From: an uncultured Sphingobacteriales bacterium
GTDB lineage: Bacteria; Bacteroidota; Bacteroidia; Chitinophagales; Chitinophagaceae
Reading direction: 5' to 3'
NCBI GenBank assembly: GCA_946479435.1
Contig: CAMLFX010000128.1
Coordinates: 1-6,668 of the forward strand
Length of the DNA: 6,668 bases
Shown here: positions 1-6,668 of the stretch, piece by piece
How positions within the stretch are numbered: position 1 is the stretch's first letter
How the letters are laid out: each line of letters starts with the position of its first letter
Position numbers and translations under genes: made by a program
The notes under the pieces: model-generated
The model's database searches: none
What the model saw: the letters and a program-made list of their open reading frames with translations, nothing else
Told to the model about the DNA's origin: nothing

Positions 1-341
1 ATCTCTTCAGGTAATTGTTCCAGCAATGTAGCAAACTGTTCCACATCTGCCCAGTATTTATTCAGCAATGCTTCCCAGGCCTGTTGTGTTTTTATTTCAG
101 GGTGGTGAAAGCTATACTCATCTTTACCGTTCAGCGGCCCGCCCTGCAGCACTTTCAGCACAATATCCAGGTAGTAGTACATGTGGTAGGTAAGGGTAAG
201 TATGCTGTTCACGTCGCGCACCTTAGCATTGGCTTCCTCGTGGCTTACATCAGCAAGCGTGTCTTTCAGGTTCACGCAGGTCCAGTTGCCACCGAAGTGT
301 ACATCGCGAAAGTGTTTGGCCATTTGTTGCGGCAGTGTCAT
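1..341 (-). CDS. DinB-like (DUF1572-type) four-helix protein, C-terminus cut by the window edge
   Basis: The frame starts at an ATG (341-339) and stays open to the left edge, giving 113 residues without a stop. The N-terminal text (AKHFRDVHFGGNWTCVNLKD) and the following YHMYYYLDIVLKVLQGGPL helix resemble the DinB/YfiT-like superfamily. Those proteins are helical bundles, often metal-binding, and some are thiol-dependent S-transferases. His53 in the YHMYYY helix is in the right place to be the first metal ligand; the C-terminal ligands would lie outside the window. The upstream membrane-protein gene ends in TGA overlapping this ATG by one base (TGATG), so translation is probably coupled. No Shine-Dalgarno sequence is visible. 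The family call is from pattern recognition; substrate and role are unknown. Confidence 0.78.
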   Translation of the reverse strand, partial: MTLPQQMAKHFRDVHFGGNWTCVNLKDTLADVSHEEANAKVRDVNSILTLTYHMYYYLDIVLKVLQGGPLNGKDEYSFHHPEIKTQQAWEALLNKYWADVEQFATLLEQLPEE

Positions 342-526
342 CAGTTGCTGCGTTTTAACCCACGTTTCATAAAAGCAACCAGCATGATGCCTATACCTAC
401 ACCTACCATTGCACCTTTATAAGTATCGGGCAGTTCAGGATAAAAATGGCCAATGATCTGTGCAGCTACACTTATAAGCAAGCCCACCGAAAGTATAACG
501 AGGGTCTTTTTATTCAGTTTGCTCAT
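341..526 (-). CDS. Small two-helix membrane protein of unknown function
   Basis: This encodes 61 residues beginning MSKLNKKTLV. Two hydrophobic segments (about residues 8-27 and 38-54) are joined by a short polar loop containing HFYPELPDTYKG. The C-terminus is basic (MKRGLKRSN), so both ends are predicted to be cytoplasmic with the loop outside. The second helix is glycine-rich (GAMVGVGIGIML), which would suit helix packing. The start is the ATG at 526-524, preceded by an A/C-rich leader (AAAAACAACC). An upstream in-frame TTG at 547-545 is less likely, because a -7 box overlaps it. The gene lies 53 bases downstream of the oxygenase and overlaps the next gene by one base. I recognise no family. 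The coding call rests on the overlap, the leader and the clean membrane topology. Confidence 0.72.
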   Translation of the reverse strand: MSKLNKKTLVILSVGLLISVAAQIIGHFYPELPDTYKGAMVGVGIGIMLVAFMKRGLKRSN

Positions 527-544
527 GGTTGTTTTTACTGAATA

Positions 545-552
545 CAAAGCTA
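545..552 (-). promoter_or_regulatory. Candidate Bacteroidota -7 box for the membrane protein / DinB-like pair
   Basis: On the minus strand this reads TAGCTTTG, an exact TAnnTTTG match. It ends 18 bases before the ATG at 526, so the leader would be short. About 19 bases upstream only a weak -33 (TGTT within a T-rich run, near 572-575) is visible. The two downstream genes could therefore be transcribed separately from the oxygenase, or by read-through from it. Confidence 0.5.
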
Positions 553-579
553 AAATATATTCTGTGATAAAAACACAGG

Positions 580-1248
580 TTACGTACCCACTTTCAGCCA
601 GCCTGTTATGCTCATACGCGGCTTGTTGGTCAGCAGTACTTCGTGCGCCAGTTCCTGGCTTTTAAAAAACACGCTTTTCCCATTTACAGGCGCTATGTTT
701 TGAACATCGCCATCCGCATGGTGTATGCATAGTTCGCCGCCATCGCCCTGCTGCCAGCCCTCATTCAGGTAAATGATCATGGAGTATTTGCGGCTGTTGT
801 TATTGCGAAACTGGTCGATATGTTTCTTATAATAGCTGCCCGTGTCGTAAAGGGTATAATGAAATTCATAACCGGTAATACCCGTATAGCAGGTACTGTT
901 CAAATGCGCTACAAAGGCGTCCATTCGCCCGAAGAATTCATTTTCAAAGGGGTCGTTATGCTTCTTGTCCAGCCAATAGATCCTGTCACCCCTTAAAAGC
1001 GTATTGAATGCAACTGCCGCGCTATTGCCAGTGCCCGCCTGTAACAGTAGCTTATCGTTATGCATGCGCATGAGGTTCGCTTTCAGGTTATCGGACAACG
1101 TAGGGCTCAAAAAGTTATCTGCTATACCCACATTATTGTCGATATAGCTGTTCAAAAGGGCATCGAAAGATGTATGCAAGTAAAAAGGAGGTATTAGTAC
1201 CCGTGAAAGCTGATTGCTATGGCCAAATGTATATAATAAACTAACCAT
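580..1248 (-). CDS. 2-oxoglutarate/Fe(II)-dependent oxygenase, prolyl 4-hydroxylase type
   Basis: The product is a single-domain dioxygenase of 222 residues from the only upstream ATG. It would use Fe(II), 2-oxoglutarate and O2 to hydroxylate a substrate, probably a peptide or protein side chain. The double-stranded beta-helix fold is recognisable from GITGYEFHYTLYDTGSYYKKHIDQF onward. Iron ligands are His143 and Asp145 (the HxD motif in KKHIDQF) and His202 (ELAHEVL). Arg211 (KPRMSITGW) is the expected 2-oxoglutarate-binding arginine, and GDGGEL at 168-173 is also typical. There is no signal peptide. The start is doubtful: residues 1-24 look unlike the family, and a promoter match at 1224-1254 lies over the first codons. 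Family members begin near SFDALLNSYID, so an in-frame TTG at 1179-1177 is an attractive alternative (199 residues). Substrate unknown. Confidence 0.86.
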   Translation of the reverse strand: MVSLLYTFGHSNQLSRVLIPPFYLHTSFDALLNSYIDNNVGIADNFLSPTLSDNLKANLMRMHNDKLLLQAGTGNSAAVAFNTLLRGDRIYWLDKKHNDPFENEFFGRMDAFVAHLNSTCYTGITGYEFHYTLYDTGSYYKKHIDQFRNNNSRKYSMIIYLNEGWQQGDGGELCIHHADGDVQNIAPVNGKSVFFKSQELAHEVLLTNKPRMSITGWLKVGT

Positions 1249-1254
1249 GGCAAA
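1224..1254 (-). promoter_or_regulatory. Full Bacteroidota-type promoter for the oxygenase gene
   Basis: On the minus strand a TTTG (1254-1251) is followed after exactly 19 bases by TACATTTG (1231-1224). This matches the -33/-7 consensus TTTG / TAnnTTTG with its usual spacing. Transcription should start around 1215-1220, downstream of the ATG at 1248. The promoter therefore overlaps the first 8 codons of the longest reading frame, which argues that translation begins later. Confidence 0.66.
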
Positions 1255-1312
1255 TTCATTTTATGCTACTGCCATAATCTGTTCTTCGCTAAACCCGCAG
1301 GTATAAGACGTA

Positions 1313-1326
1313 TTTGATTTCCTTAA
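1313..1326 (+). promoter_or_regulatory. Candidate autoregulatory site overlapping the regulator's -7 box
   Basis: TTTGATTTCCTTAA here matches TTTGATTTTCTTAA at 2207-2220 in 13 of 14 positions. The second copy is in the gap between the AraC-type regulator and the reductase operon. This copy shares its last three bases with the regulator's -7 box, so a protein bound here would block RNA polymerase. I infer a binding site for the regulator itself (negative autoregulation). No 21-base-spaced partner is visible here. Confidence 0.42.
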
Positions 1327-1331
1327 TTTTG
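1324..1331 (+). promoter_or_regulatory. Candidate -7 box of the AraC-type regulator gene
   Basis: TAATTTTG is an exact TAnnTTTG match ending only 4 bases before the ATG at 1336. No convincing -33 TTTG lies 17-23 bases upstream. If functional, transcription would begin at or within a few bases of the start codon, giving a leaderless or nearly leaderless mRNA. Confidence 0.45.
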
Positions 1332-1335
1332 CAAT

Positions 1336-2202
1336 ATGGATAGCAGGCTTATTCAACGGTCAGATTTTAGCGCAGAGCTAAAGCTTAAAGGCTTTAAAGT
1401 GTACGAAGTAGATTGCACCAGCAATATTGTGCGCACCTACAACCGTAAAGATTTCTATAAGATATGCCTGAATATTGGCACTAATATTATTCACTATGCC
1501 GACAGAACTTACGAAACCGAAGGGCCTATACTTTTCTTTGGCAACCCGCACATACCTTATTCCTGGGAGATAGTTTCCTCCTCTTACAGCGGTTTTGCCT
1601 GCCTCTTTACCGACGATTTCCTGAAGCTGAGCGAGCGCTCGGAAAGCCTACAACAGTCGCCATTATTTAAAATTGGTGGTACACCTATCCTCAATCTTGA
1701 TAATGACCAAACTGCCTTTATCATCACCCTGTTCAGGAAAATGATTGCCGAGCAGGAAACCAACTACACCTACAAAGACGACCTGATACGCAATTACATC
1801 AATGTATTGATACACGAGGCGATGAAGATACAGCCGTCCGATAATTACTCGCAACACAAGAACGCCTCTTCGCGCATCACCTCCGTATTTTTCGATCTGC
1901 TGGAACGCCAGTTTCCCATTGAGAACACGGAACACCCGCTTCAATTAAAAACCGCTCAGGATTTCGCACAAAGCCTTTCCATACACGTCAATCACCTGAA
2001 CCGTGCTGTAAAGGAAGTAACAGGCAAACCTACTACCGCCCATATATCGGAGCGGATAATTACCGAAGCAAGGGCATTGTTGCAACATACCGACTGGAGC
2101 GTGGCCGATATAGCCTACTCTCTTGGTTTTGAATATCCTACCTATTTCAACAATTATTTCAAACGAATGACAGGCACTACCCCAAAACTACTCAGGGCTT
2201 AG
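1336..2202 (+). CDS. AraC-family transcriptional regulator
   Basis: This is a 288-residue cytoplasmic regulator. The N-terminal part (about 1-165) looks like the cupin-type sensing domain of AraC proteins, including HIPYSWEI around 72-79. The C-terminal part (about 189-288) is the double helix-turn-helix domain. The first HTH is near LKTAQDFAQSLSIHVNHLNRAV (204-225). The second contains the family signature WSVADIAYSLGFEYPTYFNNYFKRMTGTTP (254-283). Three cysteines (27, 44, 89) lie in the sensing half and could be effector- or redox-sensitive; that is inference. The ATG at 1336 keeps the expected N-terminal length. The gene diverges from the oxygenase and sits 133 bases before a same-strand reductase operon, its most likely target. 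Matching 14-base elements lie at both promoters. The ligand cannot be read from sequence. Confidence 0.93.
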   Translation: MDSRLIQRSDFSAELKLKGFKVYEVDCTSNIVRTYNRKDFYKICLNIGTNIIHYADRTYETEGPILFFGNPHIPYSWEIVSSSYSGFACLFTDDFLKLSERSESLQQSPLFKIGGTPILNLDNDQTAFIITLFRKMIAEQETNYTYKDDLIRNYINVLIHEAMKIQPSDNYSQHKNASSRITSVFFDLLERQFPIENTEHPLQLKTAQDFAQSLSIHVNHLNRAVKEVTGKPTTAHISERIITEARALLQHTDWSVADIAYSLGFEYPTYFNNYFKRMTGTTPKLLRA

Positions 2203-2205
2203 ATT

Positions 2206-2233
2206 GTTTGATTTTCTTAACAATTGGTTTGAT
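2206..2233 (+). promoter_or_regulatory. Direct repeat GTTTGAT x2, 21 bases apart: candidate AraC-type operator
   Basis: Two exact GTTTGAT copies (2206-2212 and 2227-2233) are 21 bases apart start to start, two helical turns on the same face of the DNA. AraC-family activators typically bind such same-orientation half-sites. The proximal copy ends 30 bases before the TACCTTTG box, next to the expected -33 position, which suits an activator contacting polymerase. The distal copy extends to TTTGATTTTCTTAA and recurs at the regulator's promoter. Its role is inferred from spacing and context. Confidence 0.5.
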
Positions 2234-2242
2234 AATTATTAG

Positions 2243-3325
<1,083 letters not shown>

Positions 3326-3364
3326 CTTAATTGGTTCACAAAAAATAAACAGCAATAAAACAAC

Positions 3365-4426
3365 ATGTCAGCAACAAACACAAAAGCATTTGGTACTGAA
3401 GCGGCAGACGCTTCACTGCAACCAATGAATATATTGCGCAGGGAGGTAACACCAAAAGATGTAGAGATAGAAATACTCTACTGCGGTGTATGCCATTCCG
3501 ATCTGCACACGGCAAGGAACGACTGGGGCGGAACTGTGTACCCCGCAATACCCGGCCATGAAATAGTAGGTAAGATAACCAAAGTGGGCAGCGAGGTAAC
3601 CAAATTCAAAGTAGGCGATACCGCTGCTGTTGGCTGTATGGTTGACTCTTGCGGCGAATGCAGGAACTGCCAGCAAGACCTGGAGCAATATTGCACCAAC
3701 GGCTTCACCGGTACTTACAACGGACAAGACAAGCACATGCCCGGCAAACGTACCTATGGCGGCTATTCGGAAAAAGTAGTGGTTGATGAACACTTTGTAC
3801 TGAAGGTGCCGGAAAACCTTGACCTTGCCGCTGCTGCACCTTTGCTATGCGCAGGCATCACCACATGGTCGCCACTGAGGCATTGGAATGTGGGTAAGGA
3901 TAGCAAAGTAGCCGTTGTGGGCTTAGGTGGCCTTGGGCACATGGCTATAAAGCTGGCTAAGGGCTTGGGGGCGCATGTTACATTATTCTCCCGTACACCC
4001 GAAAAGAAACAAGACGCTATGGACCTTGGTGCCGATCAGGTTATTATATCAACCAACGAAAACGAGATGGAGGATGCAAAAGGAGCGTTCGACCTCATTA
4101 TCGATACCGTGCCTTATGTACACGACCTGAATGGTTATATAGCCACACTAAGTGCAAGTGGTACGCTGGTGCTGGTAGGTTTCTTAGGCAACCTGGAACC
4201 TATGCTGAATACCGCACCTATGGTAATTGGCCGCAAGGCTATATCAGGTTCGCTTATTGGCGGCATAGCCGAAACACAGGAAATGCTCGACTTCTGTGGC
4301 AAACATAATATCACTTCAGAAATAGAGATCATCAACATACAAGATATAAACGAAGCATACGAACGCATGCTGAAAAGCGATGTACGCTATCGTTTTGTTA
4401 TCGATATGGCTTCGCTGAAAAATTAA
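3365..4426 (+). CDS. Zinc-dependent alcohol dehydrogenase (YahK / cinnamyl-alcohol-dehydrogenase type)
   Basis: This is a 353-residue medium-chain dehydrogenase/reductase that interconverts aldehydes and alcohols. Catalytic zinc ligands are Cys43 (GVCHSD), His65 (PGHE) and Cys162 (LLCAG). The structural zinc is held by Cys96, Cys99, Cys102 and Cys110 (DSCGECRNCQQDLEQYC). The Rossmann motif GLGGLGH is at 186-192. The next beta-strand ends in LFSRTPEKK with Ser209/Arg210 rather than an acidic residue, indicating NADP(H) preference. DTVPYVHDLNGYIATLSASGTLVLVGF is typical of the YahK/CAD branch, whose members mainly reduce aldehydes. The gene starts 39 bases after the aldo/keto reductase with no promoter-like box between, and has an A-rich leader (AATAAAACAAC). 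The two should be co-transcribed up to the hairpin at 4446. Length and residues are complete. Confidence 0.95.
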   Translation: MSATNTKAFGTEAADASLQPMNILRREVTPKDVEIEILYCGVCHSDLHTARNDWGGTVYPAIPGHEIVGKITKVGSEVTKFKVGDTAAVGCMVDSCGECRNCQQDLEQYCTNGFTGTYNGQDKHMPGKRTYGGYSEKVVVDEHFVLKVPENLDLAAAAPLLCAGITTWSPLRHWNVGKDSKVAVVGLGGLGHMAIKLAKGLGAHVTLFSRTPEKKQDAMDLGADQVIISTNENEMEDAKGAFDLIIDTVPYVHDLNGYIATLSASGTLVLVGFLGNLEPMLNTAPMVIGRKAISGSLIGGIAETQEMLDFCGKHNITSEIEIINIQDINEAYERMLKSDVRYRFVIDMASLKN

Positions 4427-4445
4427 TACCGCACTATTTACCATT

Positions 4446-4481
4446 AAATAAGGGCCGCTAAACTGCGGCTCTTATTTTTTT
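4446..4481 (+). terminator. Intrinsic terminator of the reductase operon
   Basis: A 13-base-pair stem (4446-4458 with 4465-4477, one G-U pair, core GGGCCGC/GCGGCTC) closes a six-base loop (TAAACT). It runs into an unbroken T-tract ending at 4481. It begins 20 bases after the alcohol dehydrogenase stop codon and separates the operon from the antiporter gene. Confidence 0.9.
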
Positions 4482-4526
4482 AAATGCAGCGCTTATGCCT
4501 GTAGCAAAACATCCCCCTAACCTCGT

Positions 4527-4534
4527 TATCTTTA
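4527..4534 (+). promoter_or_regulatory. Weak candidate -7 box of the antiporter gene
   Basis: TATCTTTA matches TAnnTTTG except for its last base and ends 18 bases before the ATG at 4553, similar to the arrangement at the small membrane-protein gene. No TTTG is present at the expected -33 position. Some promoter is needed here because a terminator lies just upstream, but this box is only the best available match. Confidence 0.28.
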
Positions 4535-4552
4535 TTTACAATACCTGATTTT

Positions 4553-6157
4553 ATGCACGGCTATCTGGGTCAATACATCTTTCTTATACTCATTATACTA
4601 GGGCTGGTAATGCTGGCCAATAAGCTAAAGCTGGCTTACCCTATTGTGCTGGTAATAGGTGGCCTGGTGCTTAGTATTACCGCTCAGTTCTCGCATATCA
4701 CCATCAAGCCCGATCTTGTATTCCTTATCTTTCTGCCACCGCTTTTGTACGAGGCTGCCTGGCAAACATCTTGGAAGGAGCTTTGGCGATGGCGGCGTAT
4801 TGTTACCAGCTTCGCCTTCCCCATAGTCATCATCACATCCTGCCTTATTGCTTTTGTATCCACCGCTATTATACCCGGTTTCACCCTGGCTTTAGGCTTT
4901 TTGCTGGGCGCTATCATATCACCCCCCGATGCTATATCGGCCACTACCATTATGCGGCAGGTAAAAGTACCACGCGCTATGGTAAGCATTATTGAAGGGG
5001 AAAGCCTGCTGAACGATGCTTCTTCGCTTATTATATTCCGCTTTGCACTGGCGGCGGTTATTACTGGCCAGTTTCATTTTCAGGATGCGGCTATCAGCTT
5101 CTTGCTGGTTATTGTCATGGGTACGCTTATTGGCCTGGCAGTAGGCTGTATCGTTTACTGTATTCACCGTTACTTGCCCACTACGCCCAGTATCGATATA
5201 GCGCTTACATTGGTAACACCCTACTGCATGTATTATTTAGCCGAGCATTTTCACTTCTCGGGTGTACTGGCAGTAGTGAGTGGCGGGCTTTTCCTGTCGC
5301 ATTTCAGGCAGCGTATCCTCAACTACCGCAGCCGTATTGAAAGTGTGAATGTATGGGGTAGCCTGGTGTTTGTATTGAACGGATTAGTATTTATGCTGAT
5401 AGGCCTGCAACTGCCATCTATTGTGCAACAACTGGGCGATGTGAGCCTTACTACAGCTATCGGTTATGGTCTGGCCATATCGGGCGCACTAATGCTGGCA
5501 AGGCTGCTGTGTACCTACGGCGCAGCATTGTTCACACGTGTAGCCAGCCATTTTATAACAGTTGCCGATGCCACCCCAAGCTGGAAGGCCCCGCTGGTAT
5601 TTGCATGGGCAGGTATGCGCGGCGTGGTATCGCTGGCGGCGGCTTTATCTATACCATTGCTGGCCAGCGACGGTATAGCATTCCCGCACCGCAGCCTGAT
5701 ACTGTTCATCACCTTTGTAGTAATACTTACCACGCTGGTTTTGCAGGGGCTTACATTGCCCTGGCTTATACGCAAGATAAATATGGAAGACAGGTACACA
5801 GCCATACCCGAACACCAACAGGAGCTTATTATACAAAAAAAGCTGGCGCACTATTCGCAGCAGTATATACAAGACCATCACCCCAATGCCATACGCCATA
5901 ACGGCCATCTTGCCAACCTGCAGGCAAGGCTTGCGCTCGACCTGAAACTGCTGGAGGAAGAGATGGGCAGCGAAACCATGCAGGAAAGTGAGCTGCGCAG
6001 GTTTCAGCATATATACCTCAATATGCTAGCGCACCAGCGAACTATACTCGATAAGATGAATACCAAAGCCGAATTTGATGAAGAGATCATCCGCAAATAC
6101 CTGGCAATAGTTGACATGGAAGAATATAAACTGCGGGAGAAGCTATCGGAGCTGTGA
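4553..6157 (+). CDS. Na+/H+ antiporter, CPA1 family
   Basis: This is a 534-residue inner-membrane exchanger expected to swap cytoplasmic Na+ (or another monovalent cation) for protons in pH and salt homeostasis. About 12 hydrophobic segments fill residues 5-408. CPA1 hallmarks are FLPPLLYEAAW (60-70), ISPPDAIS (122-129, Asp126), EGESLLNDASSLIIF (148-162, with the ion-binding Asn154-Asp155 pair) and AWAGMRGVVSLAAALSIP (351-368, Arg356). After the membrane domain comes a charged, mostly helical cytoplasmic tail of about 125 residues, probably regulatory. The ATG at 4553 gives an N-terminus that enters the first helix directly, as in related proteins. The gene has its own transcription unit: a terminator precedes it, the next gene converges on it, and it ends with adjacent stops TGA-TAG. 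The ion is inferred from family membership; K+ cannot be excluded. Confidence 0.93.
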   Translation: MHGYLGQYIFLILIILGLVMLANKLKLAYPIVLVIGGLVLSITAQFSHITIKPDLVFLIFLPPLLYEAAWQTSWKELWRWRRIVTSFAFPIVIITSCLIAFVSTAIIPGFTLALGFLLGAIISPPDAISATTIMRQVKVPRAMVSIIEGESLLNDASSLIIFRFALAAVITGQFHFQDAAISFLLVIVMGTLIGLAVGCIVYCIHRYLPTTPSIDIALTLVTPYCMYYLAEHFHFSGVLAVVSGGLFLSHFRQRILNYRSRIESVNVWGSLVFVLNGLVFMLIGLQLPSIVQQLGDVSLTTAIGYGLAISGALMLARLLCTYGAALFTRVASHFITVADATPSWKAPLVFAWAGMRGVVSLAAALSIPLLASDGIAFPHRSLILFITFVVILTTLVLQGLTLPWLIRKINMEDRYTAIPEHQQELIIQKKLAHYSQQYIQDHHPNAIRHNGHLANLQARLALDLKLLEEEMGSETMQESELRRFQHIYLNMLAHQRTILDKMNTKAEFDEEIIRKYLAIVDMEEYKLREKLSEL

Positions 6158-6199
6158 TAGATTAATAGTCATAACCATACACCAAATAAAATAAAGACG

Positions 6200-6668
6200 C
6201 TAACGCAGTACCATTTTCAAAAACCTGTCGGTTGTATAAGTGGCTAACTGGCCGCTGGGGCCATACAACGTATAGTCGCAACCATGCGTGGCCCAGGGCA
6301 GTGTCAGCAAAAAATGCTTTGCACCTGCGGCCTTCAGTTTTGCTTCCAGCCTGGTGCTGTGCTCATAAGCACATAGCGGGTCGGTAACGCCATGCACACT
6401 CAACGTAGGTGGTACATTAGCCGCTATATTTTCAACCGATGAGCTGTATGCATACAATTCGGGCAGTTGTTTATATGTTCCACCAATATAGTCCTCTATC
6501 ACCTTGCACGAATTAAACACCAAAGGGTTGGCGGGGTTGTGGTACCCCCATATTATATCGGCAGGCCCATAGTAATTTATTACACCTTTTATCGAAGGTT
6601 CATTCAAAGTATATGCTGACACCAACGCTATATCAGCCACAGCCGAGCGGCCCAGAAATACAAAATGT
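6200..6668 (-). CDS. Alpha/beta hydrolase (esterase/lipase-like), N-terminus cut by the window edge
   Basis: The frame is open from the right edge to a TAG at 6202-6200, giving the C-terminal 155 residues. The first visible residues, HFVFLGRSAVADIALVSAYT, are the strand and nucleophile elbow, with the candidate catalytic serine at codon 6646-6644. The other triad members are Asp at 6382-6380 (VHGVTDPLCAYEHS) and His at 6286-6284 (LPWATHGCDY). The segments IKGVINYYGPADIIWGY and PPTLSVHG fit the BD-FAE / carboxylesterase-like branch of the superfamily, which hydrolyses ester bonds. The elbow reads GRSAV where GxSxG is usual. A GTG at 6640-6638 lies inside the elbow and is not a real start. Signal peptide, lid and true start lie outside the window, so location and substrate are unknown. 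Confidence 0.85.
   Translation of the reverse strand, partial: HFVFLGRSAVADIALVSAYTLNEPSIKGVINYYGPADIIWGYHNPANPLVFNSCKVIEDYIGGTYKQLPELYAYSSSVENIAANVPPTLSVHGVTDPLCAYEHSTRLEAKLKAAGAKHFLLTLPWATHGCDYTLYGPSGQLATYTTDRFLKMVLR

Noticed and set aside
15..422. A 135-codon plus-strand open frame opposite the DinB-like and small membrane-protein genes
   Set aside because: It is antisense to two coupled genes with recognisable protein features. Its translation is low-complexity in style and matches no family. The same holds for other long opposite-strand or shifted frames, such as 2413-2820 and 5509-5901.
1185..1192. A perfect Shine-Dalgarno-like AAGGAGGT on the plus strand
   Set aside because: It lies within the oxygenase frame on the opposite strand, with no plus-strand gene starting after it.
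3329..3336. AATTGGTT before the alcohol dehydrogenase, also found at 2222-2229
   Set aside because: An 8-base AT-rich match that lacks the GTTTGAT core; probably chance. No promoter box accompanies it.
6158..6199. Possible terminator between the convergent antiporter and hydrolase genes
   Set aside because: The 42 bases are AT-rich but contain no inverted repeat followed by a T-tract on either strand.

Overview
The window looks like chromosomal DNA of a Bacteroidota bacterium, plausibly in or near the Chitinophagaceae. Three things point there. Several promoters match the Bacteroidota -33/-7 pattern (TTTG, then TAnnTTTG). Translation starts have A/C-rich leaders and no Shine-Dalgarno sequence. 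The proteins read like members of families common in that phylum. The assignment rests on sequence style and recalled families; no search was run.

Left block, minus strand, positions 1 to 1248: a 2-oxoglutarate/Fe(II) oxygenase of the prolyl 4-hydroxylase type, then a 61-residue two-helix membrane protein, then a DinB-like protein cut by the left edge. The last two overlap by one base (TGATG), so their translation is probably coupled. A near-perfect promoter lies in the first codons of the longest oxygenase frame, so its true start is probably further downstream.

Central block, plus strand, positions 1336 to 4426: an AraC-family regulator, an aldo/keto reductase and a zinc alcohol dehydrogenase. 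The two reductases are 39 bases apart and share a strong terminator at 4446-4481. The regulator-to-reductase gap carries two GTTTGAT direct repeats exactly 21 bases apart. A 14-base version of the same element, 13 of 14 identical, overlaps the regulator's own -7 box. I infer an aldehyde/ketone-responsive module in which the regulator activates both reductases and represses itself. Its layout resembles the E. coli YqhC - YqhD/DkgA arrangement, but the enzyme families differ.

Right block: a full-length CPA1-type Na+/H+ antiporter on the plus strand (4553-6157). It converges on the 3' half of a minus-strand alpha/beta hydrolase that runs off the right edge. Only 42 bases separate the two, with no hairpin terminator visible.

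There are no RNA genes, CRISPR arrays, insertion sequences or phage genes. I did not find a clearly new multi-gene system. The most informative signals are the candidate regulator sites and the promoter inside the oxygenase frame.
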